A stretch of DNA of 64,000 bases from NCBI GenBank assembly GCA_029298735.1, contig JANSLP010000033.1:62001-126000 (forward strand), written 5' to 3'. Position 1 is the first letter of the stretch. Each line of letters opens with the position of its first letter. Under the pieces are notes generated by a model that worked only from the letters and a program-made list of their open reading frames with translations, was not told the DNA's origin and searched no databases. This DNA is from Ophiostoma sp. CBS 140.51. Lineage: Eukaryota > Ascomycota > Sordariomycetes > Ophiostomatales > Ophiostomataceae. Positions 1 to 10,975 of this stretch are shown piece by piece. Both the position numbers and the translations under genes were made by a program.

Positions 1-2827
1 AAGTTGTTCTCCAAAACAAAAACGCAGGCCAGATCTAGGCCTTTCCTCTCCGTTACAAGTCAGGGCCGCCCGCACACGCCATAATCCCTCAGGATTGCAT
101 CCCAGGTGTAGATGCATCTCCATCTGTCCGTCGTCTGTTGAGAATATTTTCACAAACGTCCCTGCATGTGTCGGTATTGTCACTTGTCACTTTTGCTCAA
201 CGTCTTCCTACGATCACCAGCGGGGGTTCTTCTCCAGACTGGAGACTGGGGAAGAAAATAAGGATATGACCTTGGCAGCTGAACGCTTTGCTCTTCCTCT
301 TTCACTTCACCTATTCCTTCTTTTTCCCAGCCTTGGCGGGAAGCATCATTAGCGTAATGGGGCAGATGGAGCACAGTGGACCTGACCCTCACTTGGGCTG
401 AACACTTTATTTCTCAGCGTTGCTCGTGTGCCTTGCAAAAGCAGCGGAAACGAACCCTGTTCCGCGTCTAATCACCGCCATCGTGTTGTGCTGTGTGCGT
501 GTGCGGTGTGCCCAGAGGTGACCCCTGTCGCAGTCAGTTGCAGTTGTGATCTCGCCTGGAAATCGTTTTCAGCGCTCCTGGTTCTGCTTGTGACGTCTGT
601 GTATTTTTGCCCATCACAACCGCCCGCGTCGACAAAAAAAACAACAAATGGCATAGATCATCGCAGACCCCTGGTTCCAACAGACTCCAACAGCTCTAAA
701 TTGTCCTTAAATTTGCACCAAACCGCATCTAATTGCACCAAAAACCAAGGCATGTATATTTGCGGTGAATGATGTCCTGTGCCCATGAGCTCGTGTGTCT
801 TTTCCTCTTCACAACTCGGAGTACCCCCTTTACCCTCCCCCTCCCTCCTTTCTGACCATGATTCGTGGTAGCCTCCTTCTAAGAGGAGAAGTCGGTCTTT
901 GAAATACGACGATTGACTGTTGAAATAAACGACAAAGAAATGTGTCAACATTGAGCTCGATGACATTTTAACATTGACCATATTCTCTGTGCGTTATTTC
1001 ATCCAGCGTCTCAGACATCACCCCATAAGGTTCCTCTTTCCCCAGACTCTCGATGGGTCTGCATACGCCTTATGGATACTCCATACTCGTTGCTGTGAAA
1101 AGGAGCAATTTTTTGCCTTAATGTTTGTCCAACAAAATCCACTTCCTCGCCCCGTCACGATGCATTGATGCGTTTGCTTTCTCACGTCGTATTCTTGATT
1201 GGGTGTAGCATTGGTGAAATTCGGTCCCGTTCTCCCGGGCGGAGGATAGTGGGTTTTTCTGTGTGTGATTTTGCAGTGTGTGAGTGGGCACACAGTGTAA
1301 AGTGTGAGCGGCCGCGGGAGCGCCAAGCGGCGGTGCAACGCTGGACTCAGGGACCGTGAGAGTGAAGAAGAAAAAATAGACAAGAAATGCAGCGAGGGGA
1401 GGAAAGAAAAAGGAAGGAGACGATGTGGAGGGAAGTGAATATGCCCATGGGGAAGGCAGGGGAAAAGAGAAACGATAAAAAAGAAGTAGAAAAAGAAACG
1501 AAGAAGCAATGAAAAAAGAAATCACCCCCGGATTACGACACCTGCATTGTGAGAAATGCCCGCACCAACACGGCCTCCAACAAAAACACAGATGCAGTGT
1601 GATTGTGATGAAAAAAAAAAAAAAAATGAAAAAAAAATCCTCCGGAGAAGAAACCCAAGCTCGTGTTGTGTCGGCCGACGGCGAGATCTGTTGGTTCTGT
1701 TTTTGGTACAGTACATGCGCAAAACTATGTCTGCTCATAAGAAAGGTCATATGGTTAGAGCCAACAGACGTGCTGTTTCGATATCGTACAGGGTTCTCCA
1801 AGAAAGGGATTCGGGGATTCCATCGATCACATAGGGGTCTTGACTCGTAAAAGCCAGGTCAGAAGAGAAAGCCAGGCCTGGCCGTTTGTTGTCCCCTGCA
1901 CAATTCACTTCCCATTACTGGCCACCGGAGCCGAATGAATACGACCGACGCGATGTGACTTTTTGCAGTTTTCTGTGACTGTCTGTTGGTACTTTTTGTA
2001 GCTGTGCCTGGCGGAAACGGGTCGCCGGGCGGAAAGCGGAAGACGGATGTGAGCGGATGCTCGGAGTATTTCAGTGTGGTTGGCTGTTGTGTGTTGTCTG
2101 CTGTCTCACTCGTAAAGATTTTCCCCCCCTATTTTCTTTTTTCTCTCCTTCTCCATTCCCTGCAGACTTCTCTCCATGTTCTACCCCTGATCAAATTCCC
2201 GCAACAGCGTCACCTTGTCCACTCTGTTACCAACAGACAACCGGCAGACAAATTTTCTTCGTTCACCAAAAACCAGGAACTGGGAGGTGCGCCACAATTC
2301 TGCAGGTGGCCCGAAGCGGTCTTCGTCAAAGAAAGAAAGAAAACCTAACAAAGCCACATAGTCTTGGTTTCTATTCTTCTCCAGATCCTTCTCCGGAGGC
2401 TTCTCTCCGTCTCCCCGTCCAAAAACGGATCTGAGCACACTATCCTCCGCTTACCCCCCGTCCATATCCTCGCCCTTAACTGTTGTTTTGATCTCCTTTT
2501 CTTTCTTGAAAGAGAGTTCTGGATCGCCTTCGTCTCGCCGATATCTTCAAACCAAAAAACTATTCCAGGAATAGGACCTCGCAATATCTTAGATACACAA
2601 ACGATCTCGCAAACTCTCGCAAAAACTGTCTTTTTCAAAACAGAAAACAAAGCCAACGGACAAAGGTATGAGAAGTGTTTATTATTACTATTATCATCAT
2701 CACGTCCACATTATGTCTATCCCGTGTATGTCTCCTCTATGAAACATCTACTGTAACTAGCATAGGTATGTACTTGGTTATCCAACTCGATATACACAGC
2801 TCTCCCCACTTCCTTTCGTCTCTCACC
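1..2827. other. No gene recognised (left edge)
   Basis: I see no supportable gene in this stretch. Open frames on both strands are short, overlap each other and lack recognisable motifs. Parts are low complexity: an A-run near 1610-1640 and pyrimidine-rich tracts near 2130-2170 and 2380-2500. The right end is the 3' flank of the GH18 gene. A gene with very short exons, or one entering from the left edge, cannot be excluded. Confidence 0.5.
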
Positions 2828-4069
2828 TCACACATTAACCATTGCCATGTAGTCAACACCCGGCTCGACTGCTGCGTTCGGCTCATAAGCGCCGCCGGCC
2901 ACCTTGATCGTACTGGCAGAGTACACCGCCGTCAGCCGCTGTGCGTCTGACTTTGATATCAGGATGGCCGGTGTCTGGTTGGGACGCAGGATCTTGGTCA
3001 TGTCCTGTGCCCACTGCCACGGCTGCGACTGTCCTCCGGGCTCGCTGTCAAAGTACTCCCAGCCCATGATGCCGCCCAGTGGGTGAGCCGAGCCATAGTA
3101 GTCCTGGAGTGCCGTTACCGTCGTTTTCAGGGTTCCGGGCGCGACATAGTTGCCGCCCTCGGCCGGCGAAGTGATTTGGCCGATGAGCACAAGGTCCGGC
3201 GTGAACTGCGAGCCGACCTTGACAATGTTTTCATAGTCATTGGGGCTCGACATGTCGCCAAAGCCGTTGTAAAACTGGGCATTGTAAAAGGCTATGCGGC
3301 CCGATGCGGATGCCGAGATGGTACTTGCCAGTGCGGGATACGAGAACCCACTGAGGTTGGGCCCGCCAGACGTCAGGGCCGACGCGACGGGTGCCAGTGT
3401 CACCTCAAACTGCGGTCCAAAGTCTTTGTTGAGCCGCTCGACGAGCCGGGTGATGCCTGCCTGGCTCATGCTCTGCTCGACGTCCAGGTCCATGCCCTGC
3501 AGGCCGTACTTGACAATGGCGTCGTGCAGCTGCTTGTAGGCTGTCTCAAACGTGGCCGTGTTGGTGCTGTCGAGCGTGTTGGACGCAAAGGAGCCGCCTG
3601 CGGCGCCGCCAACCATACCCATGACACGCACGCCGGCGGCCTGGAGGATGGCGACCTCGCTCCAAAGCGTGTTGAAGCGCGGGTCCGAGGGCGGGTAGTC
3701 GTTGAGGTGCAGGTCTGGTGACGAAGATCCCGGTACGCCAATGTGGAACGAGCAGACAATCAGGTGTGTCAAAGCAATGCCTTGTTTGGTGACGAGGGGC
3801 AGCATGGAGATGGGCTGCCCGGTTTGCTGATTGTGTGTCGTCTGAAAGTACACCACGAGCCGCGGGAGGGTGTACAAGTAGTAAATGGGAGTCTTTGCGT
3901 CGTCGTCCCGGCGGACCGGTCCATTGGGTGCGGCGAATGCCTCGATGGGTGCATCGACGGCCTGGACGGCGTTGGCGTTGGTATTGGCATTGACGGTGAC
4001 GGGCGACGCGATGCTGCCGTGGACCAGGAGCAGCAAAAAGGCCGCGATGAGGTGGGCAAACGACGCCAT
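2828..4069 (-). CDS. Secreted GH18 (chitinase-like) glycoside hydrolase
   Basis: This single-exon gene encodes 413 residues. The frame is open 93 codons further upstream, but I start at 4069 because that Met begins a classic signal peptide (about residues 1-21, ending near GSIA-SP). A dibasic VRR at about 52-54 suggests Kex2-type removal of a propeptide. The rest resembles a glycoside hydrolase family 18 TIM barrel. VGGAAGGSF at about 153-161 matches the SxGG strand, and QGMDLDVE at 191-198 matches the DxxDxDxE catalytic strand with the acid Glu198 kept. The first Asp of that motif is Gln here. The family cleaves beta-1,4-GlcNAc linkages in chitin or N-glycans by substrate-assisted catalysis. 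No chitin-binding module or GPI signal is visible, so it is probably soluble and extracellular. Chitinase or endo-beta-N-acetylglucosaminidase activity cannot be told apart from sequence alone. Confidence 0.85.
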   Translation of the reverse strand: MASFAHLIAAFLLLLVHGSIASPVTVNANTNANAVQAVDAPIEAFAAPNGPVRRDDDAKTPIYYLYTLPRLVVYFQTTHNQQTGQPISMLPLVTKQGIALTHLIVCSFHIGVPGSSSPDLHLNDYPPSDPRFNTLWSEVAILQAAGVRVMGMVGGAAGGSFASNTLDSTNTATFETAYKQLHDAIVKYGLQGMDLDVEQSMSQAGITRLVERLNKDFGPQFEVTLAPVASALTSGGPNLSGFSYPALASTISASASGRIAFYNAQFYNGFGDMSSPNDYENIVKVGSQFTPDLVLIGQITSPAEGGNYVAPGTLKTTVTALQDYYGSAHPLGGIMGWEYFDSEPGGQSQPWQWAQDMTKILRPNQTPAILISKSDAQRLTAVYSASTIKVAGGAYEPNAAVEPGVDYMAMVNV

Positions 4070-6010
4070 GGTGATGTCGATGTCGTCGATGTTGATGTCG
4101 ACGGCGATGCTGGCGAAGTCTGAAAAAGTACGACGAGTACGTACAGATGAGACTGTCTCGTTGCATGAGACGAAACGTCGGGACACGGACATTGCCGACC
4201 TTTTCAGTCCTTTTGTTGTTAGCCGTTGCTGCCATTTTGATAACGAGGGCATTCCAGTATGCGGCGATCGACATCGATCCATGCCAAGCGGCCTGACCAA
4301 ACATCGTGATCTAGACTTGTGATAATTTCCTTTTTGTGAGCTTCTCAATTAAGAAGCTCGATTGGCCATGTCGAAAAAGGATATAAGAATTGGAGACCAG
4401 TAACCGTGGCTTGAGTTGCGGAAATGCAACATCACGAAATAAGGTAAATAAAATAATGCCCCGATGCATCCCTCCGCGATGCACGTGCCGATCACAGGGT
4501 CCACGCCAAAATAACCTTTCAAAAAGGCATGTGCTTATGTTTGGACGACTTTTTCGTAGATTTTCTCTACATAAATCTGGTCCGCCGACATCTTTGGTTG
4601 CATTTTGTCGAGTTTGTCGTCGCATTGCGTGTCGAGATGTGCTCTGGTGACAGGGACCGGAAAGAGCCGAATGAGGCAGGAGCTTATCAATCCAGGCCCT
4701 CAAGCTCACAAGCTTTTGGTGAGAATAGGGCGCGACAGTGTCTCAAAATGCTACGGCCCAGTAAATGTCTTGGCACCAGACCGACGATCTGCCTCATTTA
4801 CCTATTTTGAGAAATATGGGAATATCAGATCAGGTCTGGCATGCCCCGGAGGTTTTCTCTCCCGTCTTCACGGGCATTGTCCAGATTGTTGAGATAAAGT
4901 CGACTTCATCTGAAATGCAGCACGGCGTACTATTCGCAATGTTCAGTGCCCCACGGGAAACAACACAAGGGCGATCTTGTCCATTTTCCAAGGACAGGCT
5001 CGAGACTAGACCGTCCTCATTACCTATCCTATCATTTTGCATAAAACTTTCATCGTGCCGCATCAGCTCGTCGCCGTCCAGATTTTTCAAACTCAGGATG
5101 ACCGACCACGGAAGCCAAGTTGTCCATACAAAAACTCACCAAGTGAATCTCCGGGGCCATTATCACTTTGCGGGCCTCTTACATCGAGTCGTTGGTGCCT
5201 TGAACTGTTTTTTCTGGTCCGGATTTACCGTCCCATGACAGAATAACAGCTATGGAACAGCTACCTTTCCAGTCTGGACGTCTGTAAATCAGCGAGTCTG
5301 GGCTTTGTACTGTGCGTCCACGACTCTCTCTTTCCCTTGGGCAACTTTAGATCCCATAAATAATTCTAAAAACTCGGCCAGATTCCTCTGAAGTTGACTC
5401 TCTTCACTTGTACCGATATGCAGTAAAGCTGTATGCAAGGCGGTGATAATGTAGTTGTAAGTGATGCAGGGATCGTCGTCGATGTTGAAAAGATTCTCAC
5501 TTCGCCTTTACTACGTCTCATTGACACCGTGACCTTTATTGAAATGAGTTATCCACTATGTCGTATTCAAAAACAATTAAGAGAATAAAGAGGGGAAAAA
5601 GAAAAAGTAAGAGAGAAATCTTCTAGATTAGGAAGTCATGACGTGTATTACATGGTGCCATCGCGTGTAAGCAGACCCAACACCAAAGCTGTGTGCCACA
5701 CATGCTATGTAATATCACAACGAAACTATAAAAGTGTTTAGTGTTATGAACTTCAACTACGTAGAATTAATATTTTAACAAAAACTGAGTCAAATTTTAG
5801 TTTTGCTTCATATCGTAAAAAATTAAAAATTAAAAAAAAAGACAAAAAAAACCCCCCAGCAATTACCCAAGAAAATCAAAAAGAAAAGGACGAAAATGAT
5901 ATAAAACGTGAGAAGATCAAAATCATAAATAAAAACAAAATTCCATGCAGCAGCAAAAGAAACTCGCCAGAAAAAGAAAGAAAAAAATTGCCTGAAAAGA
6001 CAAAAAATTT
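4070..6010. other. Intergenic, AT-rich toward the tRNA
   Basis: No supportable gene. Between about 5560 and 6000 the DNA becomes notably AT-rich with many A-runs, unlike the flanks. A short minus-strand open frame (4830-5090) reads like protein by eye but has no motif and no convincing continuation or splice sites, so I do not call it. Confidence 0.45.
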
Positions 6011-6082
6011 CTCTCTCGCCGGGAATTGAACCCGGGTCCCGGGCGTGACAAGCCCGTATACTGACCACTATACTACAAGAGA
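6011..6082 (-). tRNA. tD(GUC): tRNA-Asp (anticodon GTC)
   Basis: Read on the minus strand, the segment folds as a 72-nt cloverleaf. The 7-bp acceptor stem (TCTCTTG with CGAGAGA, one G-U pair) is followed by a discriminator G at 6011. The anticodon stem CGGGC/GCCCG encloses the loop TTGTCAC, giving anticodon GTC for aspartate. The T-arm contains the canonical GGTTCAATTCC box, and the A-box-like TAGTATAGTGG lies in the D-arm, so both internal RNA polymerase III promoter elements are present. There is no intron. A T-rich tract follows on the minus strand within about 15 nt of the 3' end, consistent with Pol III termination. Confidence 0.96.
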
Positions 6083-7214
6083 CTGAGTCATTGGATGATT
6101 GATGGTGGAGTCTGCACTAAGGCGGTATATGTAGTCTACTAGCATACAATGTGAGTACAAAGACCGGCAATAACTCGTTGGACGGCAAGACGTGTGGGTC
6201 AATCCTGAGCTTAATTCCCGGCATCAAATCATCAACACCCTTTGTCGACAACCTCAACGACCCTGACTCACAGAATTCCCCTACTACTGTCTGCATGACA
6301 AATGCAGTCTTCAAACAGTTCACTCGACAGTCTTCTCCATCATTTACAATTTCCTCTTTAAAATCCAACGAACACATGGCCCCTCCACTAGTTGCTGCGA
6401 GAGCGCACTCTCTTCCCGATCTCCCCCCCGTGGCGTCTGAAAAAGGCGTGGGCCTGGCCCCCGGCTCGGTTGTCAACTTCCTGCTAGCGCCAGACTAGAC
6501 CGGGGGATGTGGAGACGGCGTGGAGGCACTCAGAGGGCAAACCGAGCCCAGAAAGAGGTTGGAGAGGGGAAAGGACAGTGAAGACCGGACTGTCTCGACG
6601 TATCATAGGCCACGGGAATGGCCAAGACGAAGCCGACGAAGCGCAAAATCGCACTTCAAGCGCACTTTGGGGGCTACCCATGGGGAATAATGGGGAGAAG
6701 AGGGGGATAAACAGGGGGATACCACAGTGAAAATGGGACAAAAAGTCATCTTAAGCCCTTTAACTCCATGAGTCCCATGAGTCGGATTGCGCCAACAAGC
6801 ATGAGAAGAGTAAGAAAAGAGCAAGAATGAGCCTCTCATGCAGGTTGCTTCGTCCAAACGACACTAAATGTGGTCTCCAGACCATTCAGATCCTCCGAAA
6901 TTGGTGCAGGTCCGGAGCTGATACGGAGCCAGACTGACACAGGCAGGGAAAGAGAAAGAAATACTCGAGCATGGGGATCTCCATAACGCCTTCTCCGCAT
7001 TGTCTGCCCCCCATATTTTTGTCTTTTCTGTTTTCTGTTTTCTGTTTTCTCTTTTCTCTGTTTCTCTTCTGCTGTTGTCGTGAAGCTTACTCTGTCCCTC
7101 TTTTGATTTTTCAACTTGCCATTGGAGTCGAGAGACAAGTGAAGGTGGACAAGTCAACAATCTCACGATAACGACACACGGCGAGCCATACAAATACACG
7201 ACACCTCCTCCACC
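6083..7214. other. Intergenic / 5' region of the Zn2Cys6 regulator gene
   Basis: No supportable gene. Two overlapping open frames of about 115 codons lie on opposite strands at 6117-6498, but neither has a motif and both look like chance. From about 7010 to 7080 the plus strand carries a pyrimidine tract (repeated TTTTCTG units), typical of the core promoter or leader of the downstream plus-strand gene. Confidence 0.5.
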
Positions 7215-10200
7215 ATGTCGAACTCGTCCGCGACGTCGGCTATGCCGACACAGTCGCAACAACCACGACAATCCCAACCACAACAAGCACCCTCAGTCAC
7301 ATCACAACAACCAGCACCGTCAATACAAGGGCAGCCTCAAAAGAAACGCATCCGTGCTGTGGTTGCGTGCAGCCACTGCCGCAGCAAACGCTCGAAATGT
7401 GACGGCATCCCGGGCCAGAGGGCGTGCACGCAGTGCCAGCAGCGGGGCATAGAGTGTGAAATGTCCGACGGCAAGCGCAACCGCGGCCACTACAAGCCGC
7501 AAGCGGAAGCTCTCGCGAAGCGAGTCAGGCTTCTGGAGGAGGCGTTGGCAGAAGCGAGAGCTGCCAACCAGGAGCTGCTGAGAACGCACCCCCACCACCA
7601 ACAACACCAACAACACCAACAGTTCCAGCACAACCCCTTCCCCGCGTGGGAGCACATGGAGATGGATGACGGCGCATCGGTGGTTGCGCCTCCGTCCGTC
7701 TTTGCCATGGGAACGGAGATTGACGTAGAGACACACAGCATGATTATGTCGGCGGCGGGCACGAGTGCAGCGCCACCAGCAGCTGCTACGACGATTGCCG
7801 AGTCCCTGGCTCCCTCATCATCCATGCCGCCGCCGTCGACACACAACTTTTACATGCCCAACACGATGTATGCGCCGTCGCACATCAACATGGACCACAG
7901 CGCGAGCAGTGTGATTCTGGGAGGTGGGCATGAACATGCTCCAAGCCACCATACGCAGTCCATTAATGGCCACAGCCACCATGGCCACGGCCATGGCCAC
8001 AACACGGGTCACAGTGTTTCTTTACCGCGGACGTCACTCGAACCGACACCGCCTGCTGCCACTACGGCCGCTTTGGCAGCCACATTTGCTGCTGCTGTAG
8101 CCGCCGCACCTTTCCCAACTCTGCGTCCCCGCGCTGCCTGCTGTGACGATCTAGACCTGTCGCCGCCACTCGTCGACTACTTGCTAGGCCTATTCTTCCA
8201 CCGCTACCAGATGATGATGAAGTTCGTCTCCCAGCAGGACTTTATGACGCTGCACCAGACGAGCAGCACCAACGTCAAGTCAGAGAGCGATTTGTACGAC
8301 AGCGTCTACGACAGCCCCAGCCGCGGCGCCGTCCACCGCAAAGACTGCTGCCACAAGCACCGCAGCGCTCTTTTTTTGGCCATGCTGGCCGCGGGTCTGC
8401 GGTACTCGACACGGCCCGACGTCACTGACCGGTTTCTCAGGCCAGACGGGGAGAACCGGCTAGCCACGGCGGCCCGCCGGGCTGTCGAGACGGAAGTCGG
8501 GCGGCCAACACTCGCGACTGTCCAGACCGTCCTGATTTTGTGTGAAGTCGAGACGAGTCTGGACAACCAGATGACGGGCTACATGTACTCGTGCCTGGCG
8601 TCGAAACTCATCTTTGAAATGGGTTTAGATTTGGGCTCCGTGTCGAGCAGCAGCGCCCTGACCGCCGAAGAGACGGCCATCCGGCATTGGCTGGTGTGGG
8701 CGGCGTCGGTGCACGACCAATTCTGGGCTGTATTCCTCAGAAGACCACTGGCCATTAAGAACCGCACCCTCCAACTGTCCCGTCTAGCCTGGCGGTTTGC
8801 CGGCGGCGGCGGCAGCTCGTCAAGTACGATCCCCTCGGGTGCCAGCAGTGGTCACGGCGCAGGTGGTGAGGACAGTGGCATGCAAGGCGATGATGACTGC
8901 CGCCCACCGCCGAGCTTTGAGGACGAGGTCAATGACGACTTGATGGACCTCATGGAACTGGCCCGCGAGATTACAGACGAGCTGTACGGTGCGGGCAGTC
9001 CGTTCCAGAACCGCCCAACGGCGGCACAAGCAGCAGCGGCAGCAGCAGCTGCAGTTGCCGCAGAAGCGGCCGAGGCAGAAAACAAAGCCGCCGCCTACGC
9101 TGCCGCTGGCGGGACCTCATCCTCTGCCGCCGAGTCCCCCTACGACGGTGGCGGCCTGCCCCATGCCTACCACCAGCACGCCGCCCAGCGGCACGCCCAC
9201 AGCCAGCTGCCCGATGTCGCGAGTCTCGACGCCCGCCTCAACCAGTGGTTCAACAGTCTGTCGGAACGTGTGCGCCAGGGTCCCGTGAGCGGCCACGACT
9301 GTTATCATTTCCTGTTTGTGCTGCACCTGCACTTTAACGCCACGAAAATAATTTTGCACCGCACGCGGGCGTTCCCGTCACCAAACAACCGCAACACGCC
9401 GAGTGGGTACCCTCTGCCGTCGCCCAACATACCGTCACCGGGCAGCGGCCAGCACTCGCATAGTCACTCCCATCATCCCTCCGGCGCGACAGACTATGCC
9501 GCCGCCGCCAGCATGGCCACGCTGGGCCATGCATCCATCTGCATTGCCAAACTATTCGAGACTTTCAGAAGAAGAGAAGATATCCGCACGCTCCAATGCA
9601 CGGGTGTGCAGTGGGCGGCCATGGCGTCCGAGGCGCTGACCTGGTACATTGAGACACTGCCGATTGACGGAGCTATTGAGGCCGTGGCGCACTTGCAGTC
9701 GCTCAGTCGCACCCTCAAGGACATGACGCGCACGTTCTTGCCGGCTGTCTACCCCTACGACCGGACTAACCATGCACTCAAAATGTTCCAGCGGCGGATC
9801 GACGGGGCGGAGTCGCCGCCACCGTTGCCGGGGCAGAAGGGGAAGACGGGCGGCGGACAGGGACAACAGCAACAGCAGCAGCAGCAACAAACTCCAGTAC
9901 TGCAATCACAGGCACCCCAACCATCCTTTGAGACGGTCATGGCCTCGCAAGCGTATGCCCAGCAAGGGATGCATCACCAACAGCATCACCAGCATCAAAA
10001 TCAACACCACCCGTCATTCCACCATCTGGACGAGACAGCCTCGACCGTGCCATCAGCGCCTGAGCTGTCAACAGCCGCCACGACTGTCGGCACAGGCCAG
10101 AATGCAAACGGCGTGAATGCACCGCCGTCAATTTTTGAAGCAGATGCTGCATCTGTCGCGGCAGGTGCTGATGGCAGCGTCTCGGTCGTTTCGCTGGCCG

Positions 10201-10346
10201 CCGTCAAGGAGCTCGAGCAGCAGCAGCAGAATGCACAGAGACAGCACCATCAGCAGCCACAACACCCCAACATTGGCGGCATGCCGGCCGCAGGGACATG
10301 GTCTGAACAAGATCCCTGGGACTGGGATGATTTACTGGAGAGGTAA
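7215..10346 (+). CDS. Zn2Cys6 binuclear cluster transcription factor
   Basis: This uninterrupted 1,043-residue protein is a fungal zinc-cluster regulator. The DNA-binding domain is at residues 52-81 with spacing C-X2-C-X6-C-X8-C-X2-C-X6-C (Cys52, 55, 62, 71, 74, 81). A heptad-like helix follows at about 96-123 (LAKRVRLLEEALAEA), a likely dimerisation coiled coil. From about 310 (LVDYLLGLFFHRYQMM) to about 560 the sequence matches the fungal-specific transcription factor middle-homology region. The rest is low complexity: Q/H-rich tracts, Ala runs near 600, a run of nine Gln near 890 and another Q/H stretch near the C terminus, probably activation or disordered regions. Such proteins bind CGG-triplet sites in the nucleus. 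Nothing beside it indicates its targets. The 3' end faces the EthD gene only 107 bp away, so their 3' UTRs probably overlap. Confidence 0.95.
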   Translation: MSNSSATSAMPTQSQQPRQSQPQQAPSVTSQQPAPSIQGQPQKKRIRAVVACSHCRSKRSKCDGIPGQRACTQCQQRGIECEMSDGKRNRGHYKPQAEALAKRVRLLEEALAEARAANQELLRTHPHHQQHQQHQQFQHNPFPAWEHMEMDDGASVVAPPSVFAMGTEIDVETHSMIMSAAGTSAAPPAAATTIAESLAPSSSMPPPSTHNFYMPNTMYAPSHINMDHSASSVILGGGHEHAPSHHTQSINGHSHHGHGHGHNTGHSVSLPRTSLEPTPPAATTAALAATFAAAVAAAPFPTLRPRAACCDDLDLSPPLVDYLLGLFFHRYQMMMKFVSQQDFMTLHQTSSTNVKSESDLYDSVYDSPSRGAVHRKDCCHKHRSALFLAMLAAGLRYSTRPDVTDRFLRPDGENRLATAARRAVETEVGRPTLATVQTVLILCEVETSLDNQMTGYMYSCLASKLIFEMGLDLGSVSSSSALTAEETAIRHWLVWAASVHDQFWAVFLRRPLAIKNRTLQLSRLAWRFAGGGGSSSSTIPSGASSGHGAGGEDSGMQGDDDCRPPPSFEDEVNDDLMDLMELAREITDELYGAGSPFQNRPTAAQAAAAAAAAVAAEAAEAENKAAAYAAAGGTSSSAAESPYDGGGLPHAYHQHAAQRHAHSQLPDVASLDARLNQWFNSLSERVRQGPVSGHDCYHFLFVLHLHFNATKIILHRTRAFPSPNNRNTPSGYPLPSPNIPSPGSGQHSHSHSHHPSGATDYAAAASMATLGHASICIAKLFETFRRREDIRTLQCTGVQWAAMASEALTWYIETLPIDGAIEAVAHLQSLSRTLKDMTRTFLPAVYPYDRTNHALKMFQRRIDGAESPPPLPGQKGKTGGGQGQQQQQQQQQTPVLQSQAPQPSFETVMASQAYAQQGMHHQQHHQHQNQHHPSFHHLDETASTVPSAPELSTAATTVGTGQNANGVNAPPSIFEADAASVAAGADGSVSVVSLAAVKELEQQQQNAQRQHHQQPQHPNIGGMPAAGTWSEQDPWDWDDLLER

Positions 10347-10453
10347 AGCGTGCGGGTTTCAAAATCAAAATCAACCACGATGGCATCTGTAATGCAGCGA
10401 TAATGTAATGATCAAATATTAATTGAACAAATCAAAATAAAATCAAAGCCGCT

Positions 10454-10975
10454 TTACTTCTCCTTGTTTGTATCTGCCTCCGGATAAAACTCATGCCACC
10501 GTGCCCAAATTTCGTCCGACACGTCCACCACGGGCTGCCCGTCCCGGATCATGTACCGACACTGACCCAAAGTGCTCATCGCTCGGACGACCGTCGTCTG
10601 TCCTTCCGGCCGGCTCTTGTCCACAAAGTTGTGCTCGTCGGGTTCAATCACCGCCAAATAATAGGGATCCTTGTAGGCGGCCAGGTAATCGTCATAGCTC
10701 TTCACATAGAAATCGGCCGCCGCATCAAACTCGATGCCCGAAGCAAAGACGGGGTCCATGCGTGCACAAAAGGCTTGCCGCAGTGCCGACGGGGTGCGGA
10801 ACTGTGTGTACTCACAGATGCCGTACTTGAGGGCCCAGGGGACGACCAGAGGTCCATGGACGAAGCCCCAGTGGTCGTGGCATTGTTCTTCCGTGATATC
10901 GGGGCGGCGCTTGAAGAAGGTCGTGACGCGGAAGTACGTCTCGTCCTTTTGGACGGGCGGAATCGAAGGGGCCAT
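10454..10975 (-). CDS. EthD-domain protein
   Basis: This intronless gene encodes 173 residues. It matches the EthD/dimeric alpha-beta barrel family: an N-terminal strand (YFRVTTFFKRRPDIT), a helix with the HDHWGFVHGPLVVPWA signature near residues 34-48, a YTQF strand, and a later FYVKSYDDYLAAYKDPYY segment. Small proteins of this fold include polyketide cyclases, dehydratases and proteins needed for ether degradation; many fungal members have no known substrate. No signal peptide or membrane segment is seen, so it is probably cytosolic. There are no polyketide or other biosynthetic genes beside it, so I do not infer a pathway. It shares a 510-bp divergent intergenic region with the gene that starts at 11486. 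Confidence 0.88.
   Translation of the reverse strand: MAPSIPPVQKDETYFRVTTFFKRRPDITEEQCHDHWGFVHGPLVVPWALKYGICEYTQFRTPSALRQAFCARMDPVFASGIEFDAAADFYVKSYDDYLAAYKDPYYLAVIEPDEHNFVDKSRPEGQTTVVRAMSTLGQCRYMIRDGQPVVDVSDEIWARWHEFYPEADTNKEK

Noticed and set aside
4830..5090. A minus-strand frame of 86 codons that reads somewhat protein-like
   Set aside because: No continuation through plausible splice sites in either direction and no recognised domain.
6117..6498. Overlapping open frames on both strands of about 115-119 codons
   Set aside because: Neither has a motif, codon bias or clear transcription signals; mutual overlap suggests chance.
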